A stretch of 64,000 nucleotides of DNA from positions 113,440,776 to 113,504,775 of the forward strand of contig CM059188.1 of NCBI GenBank assembly GCA_030323885.1, given 5' to 3'. Positions 10,721 through 21,815 of the stretch are shown here, one piece after another (position 1 is the stretch's first letter; every line of letters begins with the position of its first letter). The notes under the pieces are model-generated. The model worked only from the letters and a program-made list of their open reading frames with translations. It made no database searches and was not told the DNA's origin. A program made the position numbers and the translations under genes. This DNA is from Branchipolynoe longqiensis (taxonomy: Eukaryota; Annelida; Polychaeta; Phyllodocida; Polynoidae).

Positions 10721-10907
10721 GCCAGTTCTACACGACATATTTCCCTATGCTTATGGAAACTCGGCTATTCAGAACTGACGGTACAGGGGTATAATATATT
10801 TATGCTCAGATTGTATGATACAGGGACACACCGCCATACACAGGGCCTGTTGCAATGTATCCTACATCCTCCCCATCCTAATGCGATTCTATATTCATCC
10901 GACGTAT

Positions 10908-11255
10908 GGACCAGATGCGGTGTCCAAATTCGGTAGAGCGCGGGCCTCGTGAGCCGGAGATCGGGAGTTGGGTTCCTGGTCGAGTCAAACAGTGACTTAT
11001 AAAATTGACACGCATCGCTTCCTAACCTGGTGCTTGATATTAATAGGATAGGGCAAGGACTGGTTAGCTCAGTGTCAGGATAATGTAACTGAGTGGGATA
11101 TCAGGTCATGGTGTCAATGACCTGATTTCCCAGTGGGGCAGTGCTATAAAGCCACCATGAGTGTGCACTGTCAAAAGTCGGTACCGGTCCTGATATCACC
11201 TTAGATGTTGCCAGGATGTTAAACTCCAACAATCAATCAACCAACCAACCATCCC
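10908..11255 (+). mobile_element. SINE-A, type 1, full length
   Basis: Head ATTCGGTAGAGCGCGGGCCT, B-box-like CTGGTCGAGTCAAAC, body TAATAGGATAGGGCAAGGAC and tail GATGTTGCCAGGATGTTAAA then CTCCAACAATC. The tail ends in AACC repeats about ten bases before the TIR element at 11265. Confidence 0.85.
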
Positions 11256-11264
11256 CCTTCCTAA

Positions 11265-12219
11265 AGGGCCGTTTATACTTTTGATGGCGTGTGACGTCAT
11301 AAACTTTATGCCGGTTAGCGCCATGTGACGGCGCAAAACGGTGGTGAGAGCTTGGAGTGGAACAGGGCCATGAAAATCTGAATGCTTTGACGCACACGGT
11401 CGCCAATGTCGACCTCTGTTGGCCATGTTTTCCATATGGATAGTTGTGTCTCAGCTATATTAATTATATTATTATATTGCATTTGTGCATCGATGTTTAT
11501 GCCAAATTGCTCTGTATTTCTATTAATTTAGAATGAAATCGACCTTTTGCACTGCGGTTGGCTATCGGCAAACTCAATGGCCAGGCACCTTTGTTTTGAT
11601 CTCGACAACGTTTTCAGTGCATGCACAGTCGGACGATATCATATACCCAGTCACACAAGAGCCTGCGTTCTCTGCCAACCTCCTTACGCCCAAACGGTTG
11701 TAAGCACCCAATGTACCACTCAATACATTGTTTAAAAAATGTGGTCTGTGCCAGAACGACGCAGGGGCAGATCCCTCGTGCTGACCACACAGTGAGCATG
11801 GTATTGCATATATGTGTTGACACCACCAGGTCAGCACCAGGTCAGCGCCAACTCGCCAACCAAGGGGTCAGTGACCTGGCGGCATCAGGTTGGCGCCAGG
11901 TCACCAACCATTTTTTAATGGTGCCGACCAAACTGGTCGCAAGGAGGTTGCAAGTGCAGCAGCTGCAACCTCCTTGCATCCAAAATTTCCAAAATGGTCA
12001 CAGGGAGGTCAGCGACCTTGTGGCACCAATGCATAAGGAGGGCATAAGGCAGTCGTAAGAAAGGCTCGTGTGACTGGGGTATTAATGTACTGGTAGACAT
12101 CTTAATCCAGACGTGAACTGCCGACATATGGAAGCGCTGACCTTAATAGTACAATGAACTCTGGCCAACGCTTGCGCCGTGTTGCGCCGTCTAGCGCCGT
12201 CAAAAGTATAAACGGGCCT
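11265..12219. mobile_element. 955-bp non-autonomous TIR element, Harbinger-like
   Basis: The ends are 25-bp inverted repeats with two mismatches. The left begins AGGGCCGTTTATACTTTTGA and the reverse complement of the right begins AGGCCCGTTTATACTTTTGA. Both sides carry TAA (11262-11264 and 12220-12222). A 3-bp TWA duplication is characteristic of PIF/Harbinger elements, hence the tentative class. There is no transposase. The interior has GGTCAGCGCC/GGTTGGCGCC-like direct repeats at 11830-11930 and about 70 bp (11492-11570) of the 206-bp module also found at 18190-18810. Confidence 0.75.
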
Positions 12220-12222
12220 TAA

Positions 12223-12769
12223 TGCAAATCTATATTCAGCCAACTTGTGTGTGCCCCTTCTAGTGGACCAGCCAAACATGGAAAAGGCCTCTAGAAAAGA
12301 TTTTGACGGCATCGTTTGTTAATAGCAGACATCCATGTGGAATCAATCATTCATAGGATGAAACAAATATATGTGGGTGGTTGCCATTGTCAATTTAGGG
12401 TTTTAATGTCATTTTCAAGGGCATACATGTCACCGAGGTGAAAAACGCCGTTTTCACAAGTTTATTTCACTAAGCAGTTTATAAGTGTACATTCAGTGTG
12501 CCCGAACAGAGGCTTGTGCTGCAGGAACCGGGACCGTTGACAGCACGGCCCCACGCCGGCCTCGAATGCAACGTGCCGGGTGTGTGCCCGCTCCGGCCGT
12601 CACACCAGGCTGGGCGGGGAGCGGCACGCAGCACGGTTTGCCGCGTTAATACTTTATGCGGCCGTGTGGGGGCGCCGTCTAACTTAGCTCATTTGGTGGC
12701 GGCCTCGGGATAGGTACTCGGGCCTGCCTCGGGCTTGCCTCGGGCTTGTACCATCAACCACGAGGATTG
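12223..12769. other. unassigned, partly GC-rich
   Basis: GC-rich between about 12500 and 12770, with TCGGGCTTGCC-type words near 12725-12750. No gene, repeat family or RNA recognised. Confidence 0.35.
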
Positions 12770-13790
12770 CTGCCAGAGGGCGCCACTGGCCGTCATTGGC
12801 CGCCACTATCCACCACTTGCTACAAATGACCACTAATGGCCACTAATAGCCAGTCATCATCATCATCATGCTGTCGGTCACAATGCAACAAAGACTGCTT
12901 TTATTTCTTAACCGCCGCTATTTCGTGCGGTTGTGCATTTCATAAAAGCTGCTTGCAAAGTGTTGAATTGCTGCTGGCTTTTGCAAGTTACTAGCAGCAC
13001 TCTCTCAGGGAGCAAATAGAGGTCTCACACCAGCAAGAACACAAGACAGGCGCAAACTATCTGTCCCTGTAGTAGCTGGCCGGGAGATGTTGGGAGTTCC
13101 CTTCATCACCGCCCTTAATGCTGCGATGGAAGCATGGTTTTCTGTTAGGGTTTGCTCTCTTAGCCTTTGGTTCTATCAAGAACCTATACCACAAGGCAGT
13201 GGTTTACAACTTTGCAAGGCAGGGGCGTCAAAGTCCCTGAGGTATTTTAGCAGATAGGTACTGCATAACCCACATAGCCAGTAATGGTCACCAATCACTA
13301 CTAATGGCAACCAATGACCACGAATGCACAGCAACAAGCACCAATGACCACCACTCGCCAACAATGACCACCACTAAACACAAGTAGACACCAATGGCCA
13401 CCAATGGCCACCAATGACCACCAATGGCCACCAAGACCACCAATGACCACCATTTGCACCCAATGGCCACCTTTTACACCCAATGGTCACCAATGGCCAC
13501 CCATAACCGCCAATGGCCACCATTCGTCACCAATAACCATCAGTGGTCACCAATGACTAGCAATGACCACCAATGGCCACCAATGACCACCAATGGCAAC
13601 CAATGACCACCAATGACCACAAATGACCACCATTGGCCACCAACGACCACCAATGGCCACCAATGACCACGAATGGCCACCAATAGCCATGAATGGCCAC
13701 CAATAGCCACCACTGACACCCCCAATGGCCACAAATAGACATCAATGACCTCCAATTTCCACCAATTTCCACCAATGACCACCAATGTTA
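12770..13790. repeat. 10-bp minisatellite CCAATGGCCA, split by a retroposon
   Basis: Two blocks, 12770-12854 and 13283-13790, consist of degenerate ACCAATGGCC / ACCAATGACC units. They are separated by the retroposed segment at 12855-13273. The unit is 10 bp, so all frames stay open on the minus strand as Gly/His/Trp/Val-rich translations. Confidence 0.9.
12855..13273 (-). mobile_element. 419-bp retroposon sharing a LINE 3' tail
   Basis: It is flanked by the 9-bp direct repeat ATAGCCAGT (12846-12854 and 13274-13282). On the minus strand it ends with about 85 bp matching the 3' end of the LINE fragment at 1068-1393 (AAAGCAGTCTTTGTTGCA, CGACAGCATGATGATG). The other ~330 bp do not match that LINE and have no open frame. 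It may be a SINE that borrowed this LINE's tail, or a rearranged LINE copy. Confidence 0.65.
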
Positions 13791-14169
13791 GTGGGCTCGG
13801 TCAATGCCGCTGCAATGGCCAGTCAAATGTAGGGAAATTGGTGATCGTGTGAGACCCCCCACCCCTGCTTAGAGTGTGGACTAGAACCCACACAGCTGCC
13901 ATTCCGGTGTGTGTGTGCTAGCCACCTAGCGTCCAGAATCAGTAACTAACCGACCTAACCCACATTTGTGGATGATGAGTGTAAATACAACCCACCACCA
14001 CTAACTACTACTACAGCCGTCTCTATGGAAAACCTCAACTTAAATATTCATGACGGATAATTAATTACATTGGTTACCTGACCCACCAGTTAGCTTAGCT
14101 GCCACTGCCACTGCCTCGATCAGGTAATACACAACTCGGTATTTTATGCTAAGATGGCAAAGTATCACA
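13791..14169. other. unassigned sequence
   Basis: No gene or repeat recognised. A short tract (ACTAACTACTACTACAGCC) lies near 14000. Confidence 0.35.
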
Positions 14170-14522
14170 CCAGATGGGGTGGCCGAATGAGTAGAGCGTC
14201 CGTCTCCTGTTTTGGGAGATCGGGAGATCCGAACGCATGAGTTTGTGGGATCGAATCCTGGTCGAGTCAAACCAATGACTTAACAAATTTATACTTGTGC
14301 CTTCCTAGCTTGGGGCTCGACATTATTAGGATAGGTCAAGGACTGGTTGGCTCAGTGTCAGGATAATGTGACTGAGTGGGATATCAGGTCATGGTGCTGG
14401 CAACCTGGATTCCCAGTGGGGCAGCACTATAAAGTCACCATGTGTGCGCACTGTCACAAGTCGGTACCCTTCCTGATATGACCTTATATGTTGCTAGGAC
14501 ATAAAACAACAACAAACAAACA
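14170..14522 (+). mobile_element. SINE-A, type 2, full length
   Basis: The head is GGTGGCCGAATGAGTAGAGC, then GTCCGTCTCCTGTTTTGGGA and a B-box-like GGGATCGAATCCTGG, followed by GGTCGAGTCAAACC. The tail is GTTGCTAGGACATAAAACAA with CAAACAAAC repeats, the type 2 ending. The body has CATTATTAGGATAGG. Confidence 0.85.
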
Positions 14523-14639
14523 GAACAAACAAAGCAAAGCATCGCCATTCCCATTACTGTATTAGTTATTACACACATCAAAATTGACTAGTTTACAGGT
14601 CCCCAGTCACAATAATATCCAATATCCTGCAGTTTTCTC

Positions 14640-14845
14640 TTTGTTGAGCGTCCTTCTCCCGTTTTGGTAGATCGTGGGAATCGAACCCACTGGAACCCTG
14701 GTCGAGTCAATCCAATGATGTTAAAATGTATACTTGTCGCTTCATAGCCAGGCACTCGGCATAATTAGGAGAGGACAAGGACTCAACCGAGAACGAAACT
14801 CCCGATCTCGCGCACGCGAAGCATGTGCTCTACTGATTCTATTTG
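14640..14845. mobile_element. fused SINE-A fragments in opposite orientation
   Basis: 14640-14782 is a forward type 2 head and early body (CGTTTTGGTAGATCGTGGGA ... ATTAGGAGAGGACAAGGAC). 14783-14842 is a reverse-strand type 1 head (AACTCCCGATCTCGCGCACG ... GCTCTACTGATTC). Both are incomplete, which suggests recombination between SINE copies. Confidence 0.7.
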
Positions 14846-15542
14846 CTTCCAATTGGCTTGATACAACACTCGCTGCTTCTGCTATTGGATTGGCCCGGGT
14901 TCGCCTCCTTTTGACTGGTGTCGTACAGGCCAGGCCGTATTCGATTATGACGCCCCGGACGACTTGGGTCACCCGAGTTGCTAAACGACCCGACCCCCAA
15001 TAACCCACGTCTTGGCTGGGGATGCTAGGAGCGATGACGTTAAATATAGGATAACAATTACCAGTACCAGTCCTAAGTGTTTTTTTATGTGTGTTTTTTT
15101 TTTTAATAACCCAGATTAATGAAAATGGAAATATAACTAAAATATTAAATCATAACATTCTTACAATCCTATTTTACTGTCGTGATATTGGTTATTTATT
15201 TTGTTTAAAGTGATATTGGTTATTTAAAAAAAAAGTTATATTGGTTATAAAAAAAAAACGTTTTGGATTAAGCCACCATTTTTACAACCATCCGCATGTT
15301 CGTTTATGCAAAGCGAGGTTGTTGGGACTGCGCATGCACCAACAAATGGCTCGAGTGACCCGAGTTGTTTAATTGAATACGTTAGTTTGCACACTGCAGA
15401 GTATGTTCGACAGATAACGCTGGGTCTTTGGTGTGAGAAGCAGTTTGTGGGCGGCTGTGCTCAGAAATGCTGACTAAGCAGTTTGCAGATTGCCTTCTCT
15501 TGTCACACCATGGCTCATTAGCCGCCATTCCTTCCTCTCTGA
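14846..15542. other. unassigned sequence with A/T runs
   Basis: GATATTGGTTATTTA-like words recur three times between 15187 and 15250, separated by adenine runs. No gene or family recognised. Confidence 0.35.
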
Positions 15543-16095
15543 TGACCGGGCAGGGTGGCCGAATCGATAGAGCGCAGGCCTCGCATGCGGGATATCAGGA
15601 GTTTGGGAGATGGGTTCCCGGGTCGAGTCAAACCAATGACGTATCAAATTGATACTTGTCACTTCCTAGCCTGGTGCTCAGCATTAATAGGATAGGTGAG
15701 GACTGGTTAGCTCAGGGTCAGGATAATGTGACTTTTTAATTTTGTTGTTGTTAGGCTGTATTTATACTGCCCATAGCAGATAAGCCCGAATACTCAGGCT
15801 TGTTTTCAATGATGGCCAGCTGTAGTGTTGGTGTTATCTTACCACCCAGTAACTGCTGGTAAGGTGTTTGATTGCCTGCATTACAGTAGCAGGTAGGTAG
15901 ATGGTTGATATGGTTAGTAGTCTATCTTAGTTTCTTTTTGGATTTTGGGATATCAGGTCATGGTGCCAGTGGCCTGATTTCCCAGTACGGCAGCACTATA
16001 AAGTCATCATGAGCGCACACTGTCACAAGATGGTTCCCATCCTGATATATGACCTTAGATGTTGCCAGGTCATAAAACTCCAACAACCAACCAAA
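15543..16095 (+). mobile_element. SINE-A, type 1, split by repeat N
   Basis: The 5' part (15543-15733) ends in GTCAGGATAATGTGACT and the 3' part resumes at about 15948 with GGATATCAGGTCATGGTG. Four consensus bases (GAGT) are missing at the junction. The tail is GATGTTGCCAGGTCATAAAA. The insertion must be younger than this SINE copy. Confidence 0.8.
15734..15947 (+). repeat. dispersed repeat N, copy 1, nested in a SINE
   Basis: About 214 bp including GGCTGTATTTATACTGCCCA, CTTGTTTTCAATGATGGCCA and TAGTGTTGGTGTTATCTTAC. The same sequence is present in reverse complement at 17155-17370. No target-site duplication or terminal repeats are obvious, so the class is unknown. Confidence 0.65.
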
Positions 16096-17154
16096 TCCTC
16101 TCTGATCTCTGCCAATTAAGTCTTATCATTCGCAGATCTATTCTCTTGAAGCAAATAGCAAACTGGTTTCCCATAACTGTATAATTGCCTAACTGCACAT
16201 AGCAGTTCGATTATTCATTTACTGCCTCAGTCATAGGTCATCATCTTAACCCAATTCAGATGTGCCCTCTGGCATTTAGCAAGGGGCTTTCAAATTGGAA
16301 GGCTTTTACGGTTATTGAATGGCGAGCGCTTCAAAGCATTTAAAGCCGAATTTTGTTCTAAAAACTCTTTCGGTGGAACCTCATCGATTAAACTGTGCTT
16401 CAAAACTGTCGATGCTCGTTGTTCCAAGGGTCTGGTATAAATAGGGTACATTGAATTCAATGTGTGTGCTATTTTATAAATAAAATATTTTTGGTAGTTT
16501 GTTTGTTTAACGACTCCCAGCACAAAAAAGTAAACATCAGCTATTTCGGGTTTTATCGTGGTTAAGTATATCTAGGTAACAAAAGTACATTTCAAACAGG
16601 TGAAATAGAGCACAGAAATGTATGCCAAAAGAGCTTACAACTGTGGTAAAATCACAAGTGGAATATGAGAAATCAAACCAACGGTAAGATTTGTCAAGTT
16701 AAAAATGGAAAATGGTTCCCAGCCAAAATAAATCTGTGTGTTAAGAACGTATGACCAGGAGCGACAGGAGATTCAGGGTATAAAGGTGCCTTTGAATTGT
16801 GATGGTAATGACTTGTCACTATTTTCACATGATTTAGGGGTACTATTTGATTTTCCGGTGAAGAATTAAGCCATACCCACCAACTGGACAGGCCAGGGTG
16901 GGATAACAGGAAATATAAAAGTCAGATAACATATCCAACAACAATATAAATCAAATCAAATTCAAACAAACATAACTCAACCACGTATTACATACAGGCC
17001 TATGGACATGTAAATAAAATAGGCTAGTATAGAATTAAGTAGAAAAAAACCGGAAAACTCTTCCCAAGAAAACCCCAAAACACTAACATAGAACCTTAAG
17101 AAAACAACTAACATAGGAATAAGAATAGAACAAAAATACAATGCCAAGTGGGCC
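16096..17154. other. unassigned, mostly AT-rich
   Basis: A minus-strand frame at 16290-16523 (77 codons, with LEQRASTVLKHSLIDEVPP) has balanced composition and might be a coding remnant, but I recognise no family and cannot support a gene. The remainder shows nothing recognisable. Confidence 0.3.
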
Positions 17155-17370
17155 CAAAAAAAACTAACATAGACTACTAAACGTACCAACAGACTATCTA
17201 TCTGCTACTGAAATGCAGACAATCAAATAACTTATCAGCAGCTACTGCTTGGTAAGACAACACCAACACTACAGATGGCCAGCATTGAAAACAAGCCTGG
17301 GTACCGGGCTTACATGCTATGGACAGTATAAATACAGCCTCAATAAAAAAACTAAATTAAAAAAACTACC
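17155..17370 (-). repeat. dispersed repeat N, copy 2
   Basis: Reverse complement of 15734-15947, sharing GGCCAGCATTGAAAACAAGC, GACAGTATAAATACAGCC and a border near ACTAACATAGACTACTAAAC. It is not inside a SINE, so comparing the two copies should define the ends of the family. Confidence 0.65.
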
Positions 17371-17544
17371 CTATGCTATTAGGCTATTGCAACTAGAGTA
17401 GGCCTGTTTCCTCTGTAAGCCATCAGTGCAGCCATCCAGTGGACCCTGTTTGAATAATTATATTGGACCCCTGTCGTTAATGTGATAATTGCCTTTGCTG
17501 AGTGACTGTATGTACTACATGACACTTATTATGATAAAAGTGTG

Positions 17545-17870
17545 TCTATAACACTGTGTATCCATAGACTGCTCCCTTGTGGCAGGCTACCTTGTTCAGT
17601 GTTTGCTTGTGGCCTTGTGACACACCAGACAGACAATGAACATATTCATTCTCTATGTTCCCGGTCAGTACGTCACATGTGCTGTCTATAAGGCCATAAG
17701 TTCCCTGGGTCCAACTGATGGGAATGGCCACTAAGCAAAACACGGGTTCATTGTCTGTGTGGCGTGTCACAAGGTCAGAAGCAAACACAGAACAAGGAAA
17801 CAATGGAACATGCCACAAGGTAACATGCCACAAGGTAACATGCCTATGGAGACACAGCGTAATAATAGTG
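17545..17870. mobile_element. fold-back element Q, copy 1
   Basis: Two long inverted arms flank a ~90-bp centre. The left arm (17545-17635) has GTGTATCCATAGACTG, TTCAGTGTTTGCTTGTGGCC and TTGTGACACACCAGACAGAC. The right arm (17745-17865) has GTCTGTGTGGCGTGTCACAA and AGCAAACACAGAACAAGG. The right arm contains a duplicated ACATGCCACAAGGTA segment. There is no coding capacity. A second copy is at 35812-35998. Confidence 0.65.
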
Positions 17871-18116
17871 CATCCACAATGGGCACTAAATGGTACACAA
17901 AAGCACATTACTGTGCTACAAAGATAGCAACAACAGACAGGCGCTGACTGACCGCAGTGCACTCTGGGAGGCCACACTGCACACCCTTCTGTATCCATTT
18001 CTGTGGCACAGCGAGAAAACACTGCAGCGCCGAGACCGAGTTGAAGGCGCTCAACAAAAAGGTTTTGTTGACAGGCCGTGCCACTGATATGAGAGGCGGA
18101 CATCGAAGCGGTGTTA

Positions 18117-18893
18117 ATAGAGGGTATGCACTGACGTCATGCTAAAAGGAAGCGCGGCCATTGTGGCGATAGAACCCACAATAACAAACCCAACAAACTG
18201 AATGCATTGTCAATGGCAGTGAGCAATCTTCATACAGTAAATGTGAAATATCTCTAAAACTACACCACCTAGAAACAACACGATCGGAACACATATAGAA
18301 AACATATTCAACAAATAGATTATATTAAATTTATAAGGTTAGGGTTCTGTATTTCTATTAATTTAGAATAAAATAGACGTTTTGCACTGCACATACCGGC
18401 AAACTCAATGAATTGTCAATGGTCATGGGCAATCTTCATACAGAAAATGTGAAATATCTCCAAAACCCCACCACTTAGAAACAAACCGATTGTAACACAT
18501 ATAGAAAACATATTCAACGAATAGATTACATTTAATTTATACGGTTAGGCTTCTGCATTGCTATTAATTTGGAATAAAATAGACGTTTTGCACTGCACAT
18601 ACCGGCAAACTCAATGAATTGTCAATAGTCATGAGCAATCTTCATACAGAAAAAGTGAAATATCTCTAAAACCACACCACCTAGAAACAAACCGCCTGGA
18701 ACACATATAGTAAACATATTCAACGAATAGATTGTATTAAATTTATACGGTTAGGCTTCTGTATTTCTATAAATTTGGAATAAAACTGAAAAAATGATCT
18801 GCTATGTCACTGCAACAGGCAAGTTGTTTACTGGTTGATATCGCCACAATGGCCGCGCTTCCGGTTGATGACGTCACGGGAATACCCCCTATT
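18117..18893. mobile_element. 777-bp TIR element built around 206-bp tandem units
   Basis: The left end has GGGTATGCACTGACGTCATG, then GGAAGCGCGGCCATTGTGGC. The right end is the reverse complement with a few changes (GCCACAATGGCCGCGCTTCC, then GATGACGTCACGGGAATACC). The inverted repeat is about 55 bp. Between the ends are three 206-bp units. No transposase or clear target-site duplication was found; the outermost bases (AATAG...CTATT) are approximate. Confidence 0.7.
18190..18810. repeat. three tandem 206-bp units
   Basis: The word GCAATCTTCATACAG occurs at 18223, 18429 and 18635, exactly 206 bp apart. Each unit also has GTGAAATATCTC, AACACATATAG, AAACATATTCAAC and TTTTGCACTGCACATA. Two units of the same sequence, also at 206-bp spacing, occur in reverse complement inside 29695-30181, and about 70 bp inside 11265-12219. 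Confidence 0.85.
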
Positions 18894-19214
18894 TGAACAG
18901 CGCACTATTACTGGACACATTACGGAAGTGTGGTGCGTATTGCTGATGTGACACATGTACGTCAGAGCGTCTGACCGCACTACGCCGCTCTACAGCAATA
19001 ATTGCCGCACATTGGCTGTTGGCATTTCAAAGCATTGCTTGTGTTTTGGCCGTGCGCTTTTCTCTCGAACTAACAAAATTCTGCGATATAACAAGATGTG
19101 TAACAAAATTATCGCCTCCGGCGACTCGTCCATGTGACGTCATCACTAACTGTGTCACCAGGCAATAACAATACCTCCACCCCACAATGGGTGCACTAAA
19201 TCGTTCCTCTTATT
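18894..19214. other. unassigned sequence
   Basis: A short open frame (18955-19137, plus) has no recognisable motif. A second ATGTGACGTCATCAC word lies near 19131, similar to the CRE-like GACGTCA words in the preceding TIR ends. Nothing else is supported. Confidence 0.35.
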
Positions 19215-19545
19215 ACCGGGCATGGTTTGCCAAATCGGTAGAGTGCGGGCCTAGCATGTGGGAGATCCAGGAGTGTGGTTCCCGGTCGAGTCAAGGTAAT
19301 GACTTATAATATTGATACTTGTTGCTTCCTATCCTGGCACTCGGCATCAATAGGATAGGGCAAGGACTGGTTAGCCCGATGTCAGGATAATATGACTATT
19401 GGGTCATGGTGCCAGTGGCTTGATTTCCCAGTGTGGGCAGCACTATAAAGTTACCATGAGGGTGCACTGCAACAACTCGTTATCCCTTGTGATATGACCT
19501 TAGATATTGCCAGGACGTACATCTCCAACAACCAACCAACAATGT
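19215..19545 (+). mobile_element. SINE-A, type 1
   Basis: Head CCGGGCATGGTTTGCCAAAT, then CGGTAGAGTGCGGGCC. The body has a small deletion in the GTGACTGAGTGGGATATTGG segment (here ATGACTATTGGG). Tail TTGCCAGGACGTACATCTCC. Otherwise full length. Confidence 0.85.
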
Positions 19546-20087
19546 TCTCCATATTTGAAAAACCTGTGGAAGATACATAATTTGTGTAAATTCATTCTGC
19601 CAGAGATGACATTATGGCAATCAACGGCTTGCTGAGGGATACAGCGAGTGGGTATTTATTTATTGAAATTGGGTCGTCATGGTAACCTACTGAAATTGTC
19701 ATAAGCTGCTGAAATTGTCAATGGAATGATAGTAATTTCTGAGCTTAGTCAATTAATGGCAATGCGCATCTGGCTTTAAACTGCATTAAACTGTTTGCTG
19801 GTATTTAACCCCAAAAATCTAAAGAATTATCTATATATAATACCAAACAGTGTTAGTGGTTAAGATGGTACAGTTGGATTCAACCAGATGGCAGCAATAT
19901 ATTGAAACAGAACTGTACACAAATCTGGAATATAGCAGAAAACCTAAATATATGTACACAGTCTCTGAATATAGGCAGAAACCGTGAATATATATATGTA
20001 TATATGTAATGACAGTTCAACACAATATTAGTGATTGATGCGGAGCCTAGCTTTAGCCCATACACAACATGGGTTAAAACTAGTATT
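19546..20087. other. unassigned, AT-rich
   Basis: Contains loosely repeated CTGAATATAGGCAGAAACC / CTGGAATATAGCAGAAAACC words (19927-19990) and a small TATATATGTATATATG tract. No gene recognised. Confidence 0.35.
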
Positions 20088-20270
20088 ATCTATGTGCTGT
20101 ATACAAATTATATGAGTATAATAACCCAGAATATCCCTCCTTTCCCTCATCACTCACTCAGATCGATGTACTAATGGAGTCTGTCCTAGTCATCTACTGC
20201 TCCAGCCTCCCCAACCCCATCTCCATTGATGGGGCCACTGCACACTGTAACCGCCACTCACTGTACCGCT
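20088..20270 (+). repeat. dispersed repeat M, copy 1
   Basis: Shares GAGTATAATAACCCAGAATA, TGGAGTCTGTCCTAGTCATC, TACTGCTCCAGCCTCCCCAA and CGCCACTCACTGTACCGCT with 31198-31385 in the same orientation, about 85 percent identical by eye. A ~40-bp piece also occurs at 23195-23235 in reverse complement. No open frame spans both copies. Confidence 0.6.
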
Positions 20271-20639
20271 TAACATTTTTTTGTATATAATGATGGTGAA
20301 TCGCGTGCTGTTTGCTGAATATATGCAGAGGTATAGGCGAGGTGAACAACTGGCGGTGAGACTGGTGAGGACCGGGGTAAGCTCGTGAGGAGCACTTAAT
20401 CAAATTAAGTGGTCGCCACACATTACGCCTCTAATCAGCAGCCGAGATGGGGGAGCATTATCAGGCACGTGCTTCCAGTGGCAGCACCGGAAGGGCGGCC
20501 ATGACGGCCGTGGTGGCGGGGGGAGGGGACAGGTGCGGGGGGAGGGGGGGAGGGGAAGGGTGAATGAAAAAGGTGATTGGAGGAGCGGGTGCGGGGAGGT
20601 GAGGATGGTTGTGTAGGGAGGGATGTCGGTGGGATATAG
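20271..20639. other. unassigned, G-rich
   Basis: Guanine-rich on the plus strand between about 20510 and 20640 (GGGGGGAGGGGACAGG, GGGGGGAGGGGGGGAGG). No gene; it may be a prelude to the following minisatellite. Confidence 0.35.
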
Positions 20640-21440
20640 GTGATACATACTACTGGTGTTGGTGTAGAGGACTGTAGTGGTGATTGGGAGGACTGTAGTG
20701 GTGATTCAGGACTGTAATGGTGATTGGGATGACTGGTGGTGATTTGTCGGACTCTAGTGGTGATTGGGAGGAGGTTTGGTGATTGGGGAGGACTGGTGGT
20801 GATTGGGAGGAATGTAGTGGTGATTAAGGACTGTAATGGTGATTGGGAGGAATGGTCGTGATTTGGAGGACTCTAGTGGTGATTGGGAGGAGTTTTGGTG
20901 ATTGGGGAGGACTGTGGTGGTGATTGGGGGACTGCAGTGGTGATTAAGGGTTGTAATGGTGATTGCGAGAACTGTAGTGGTGATTGGGAGGAGTGTAGTG
21001 GTGATTGGGAGGAGTACTGTGGTGATTGGGGAGGACTGCAGTGGTGATTACGGGCTGTAATAGTTATTGGCAGGACAGTAGTGGTGATTAAGGGATGTAA
21101 TGGTGATTGGGAGAAATGTAGTGGTGATTGAGAGGAGTATGGTGGTGATTGGGAGGACTGTGGTGGTGGTTGGAATGACTGGTGGTGATTGGGAGGAATG
21201 TAGTGGTGATTAAGGAGTGTACTGGTGATTGGGAGGGCTGGTGGTGATTGGGAGGACTGGGGGTGGTGTGAGTGAAGAGTGCGCGTCTTGGTGGGGAGGA
21301 CCACGGTAGTTATTCGGAGGATCATGGTGGTGATTGTGAGGGTAGAGCTGGTGGGGAGGTGTGTAGTAATGATTGGGAGGAGTGTGGTGGTGATTGGGAG
21401 GATACAGCCTGCTGTGGTTACTGGGAGATGTTGTGGTAAC
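20640..21440. repeat. degenerate ~20-bp minisatellite GTGATTGGGAGGACTGTAGTG
   Basis: About forty degenerate units of GGTGATTGGGAGGACTGTAG with variable insertions and deletions. G/T bias gives long minus-strand Ser/Pro/Gln/His frames, which are artefacts. Confidence 0.9.
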
Positions 21441-21482
21441 TGGGAGGGCTGTAGGAGTGTAAGTGTAGATGAGGCGGGTGCA

Positions 21483-21815
21483 CCGGCCGCGGTGTCCTAA
21501 TCGCTAGAGGTCGGGCCTCGCGTGCGGAAGGTCGGGAGTTCGCTAGAAAGCACTATAAAGTCACCATGTCGTAAAACTCCAATAACCAACTAACCTTAAT
21601 AACAAGACATCACCAAAGACGCCACCAAGAACCGACACCGTCTGCCCGAGGGTGGGCCCTGGGACTAAGATGGAGCGGAGGAGGGTGGGTTTTCCCACCC
21701 ACTCACAACTAACCAACCACTACCTGCAGGTTTAGGTTTGCAACTCACTACCCGTGACCGTTCTGATATGACCTTAGATGTTGCCAGGACGTAAAACTCC
21801 AATGACCAATCAACA
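21483..21815 (+). mobile_element. deleted SINE-A and separate tail fragment
   Basis: 21483-21594 joins a type 1 head (GGTGTCCTAATCGCTAGAGG ... GGTCGGGAGTTCG) directly to the late body (AAAGCACTATAAAGTCACCA) and tail, so the middle is deleted. A second tail (GATATGACCTTAGATGTTGC, then CAGGACGTAAAACTCC) lies at 21765-21815. The ~160 bp between have no assignment. Confidence 0.7.

Noticed and set aside
16290..16523. 77-codon minus-strand frame with protein-like composition
   Set aside because: It could be a decayed coding segment, but I recognise no family and see no splice sites. It is noted in the feature list only as unassigned sequence.
17546..18103. 185-codon minus-strand open frame with Cys-rich translation
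   Set aside because: It runs through the fold-back element Q and its arms, so it is not independent of repeat sequence and shows no motif.
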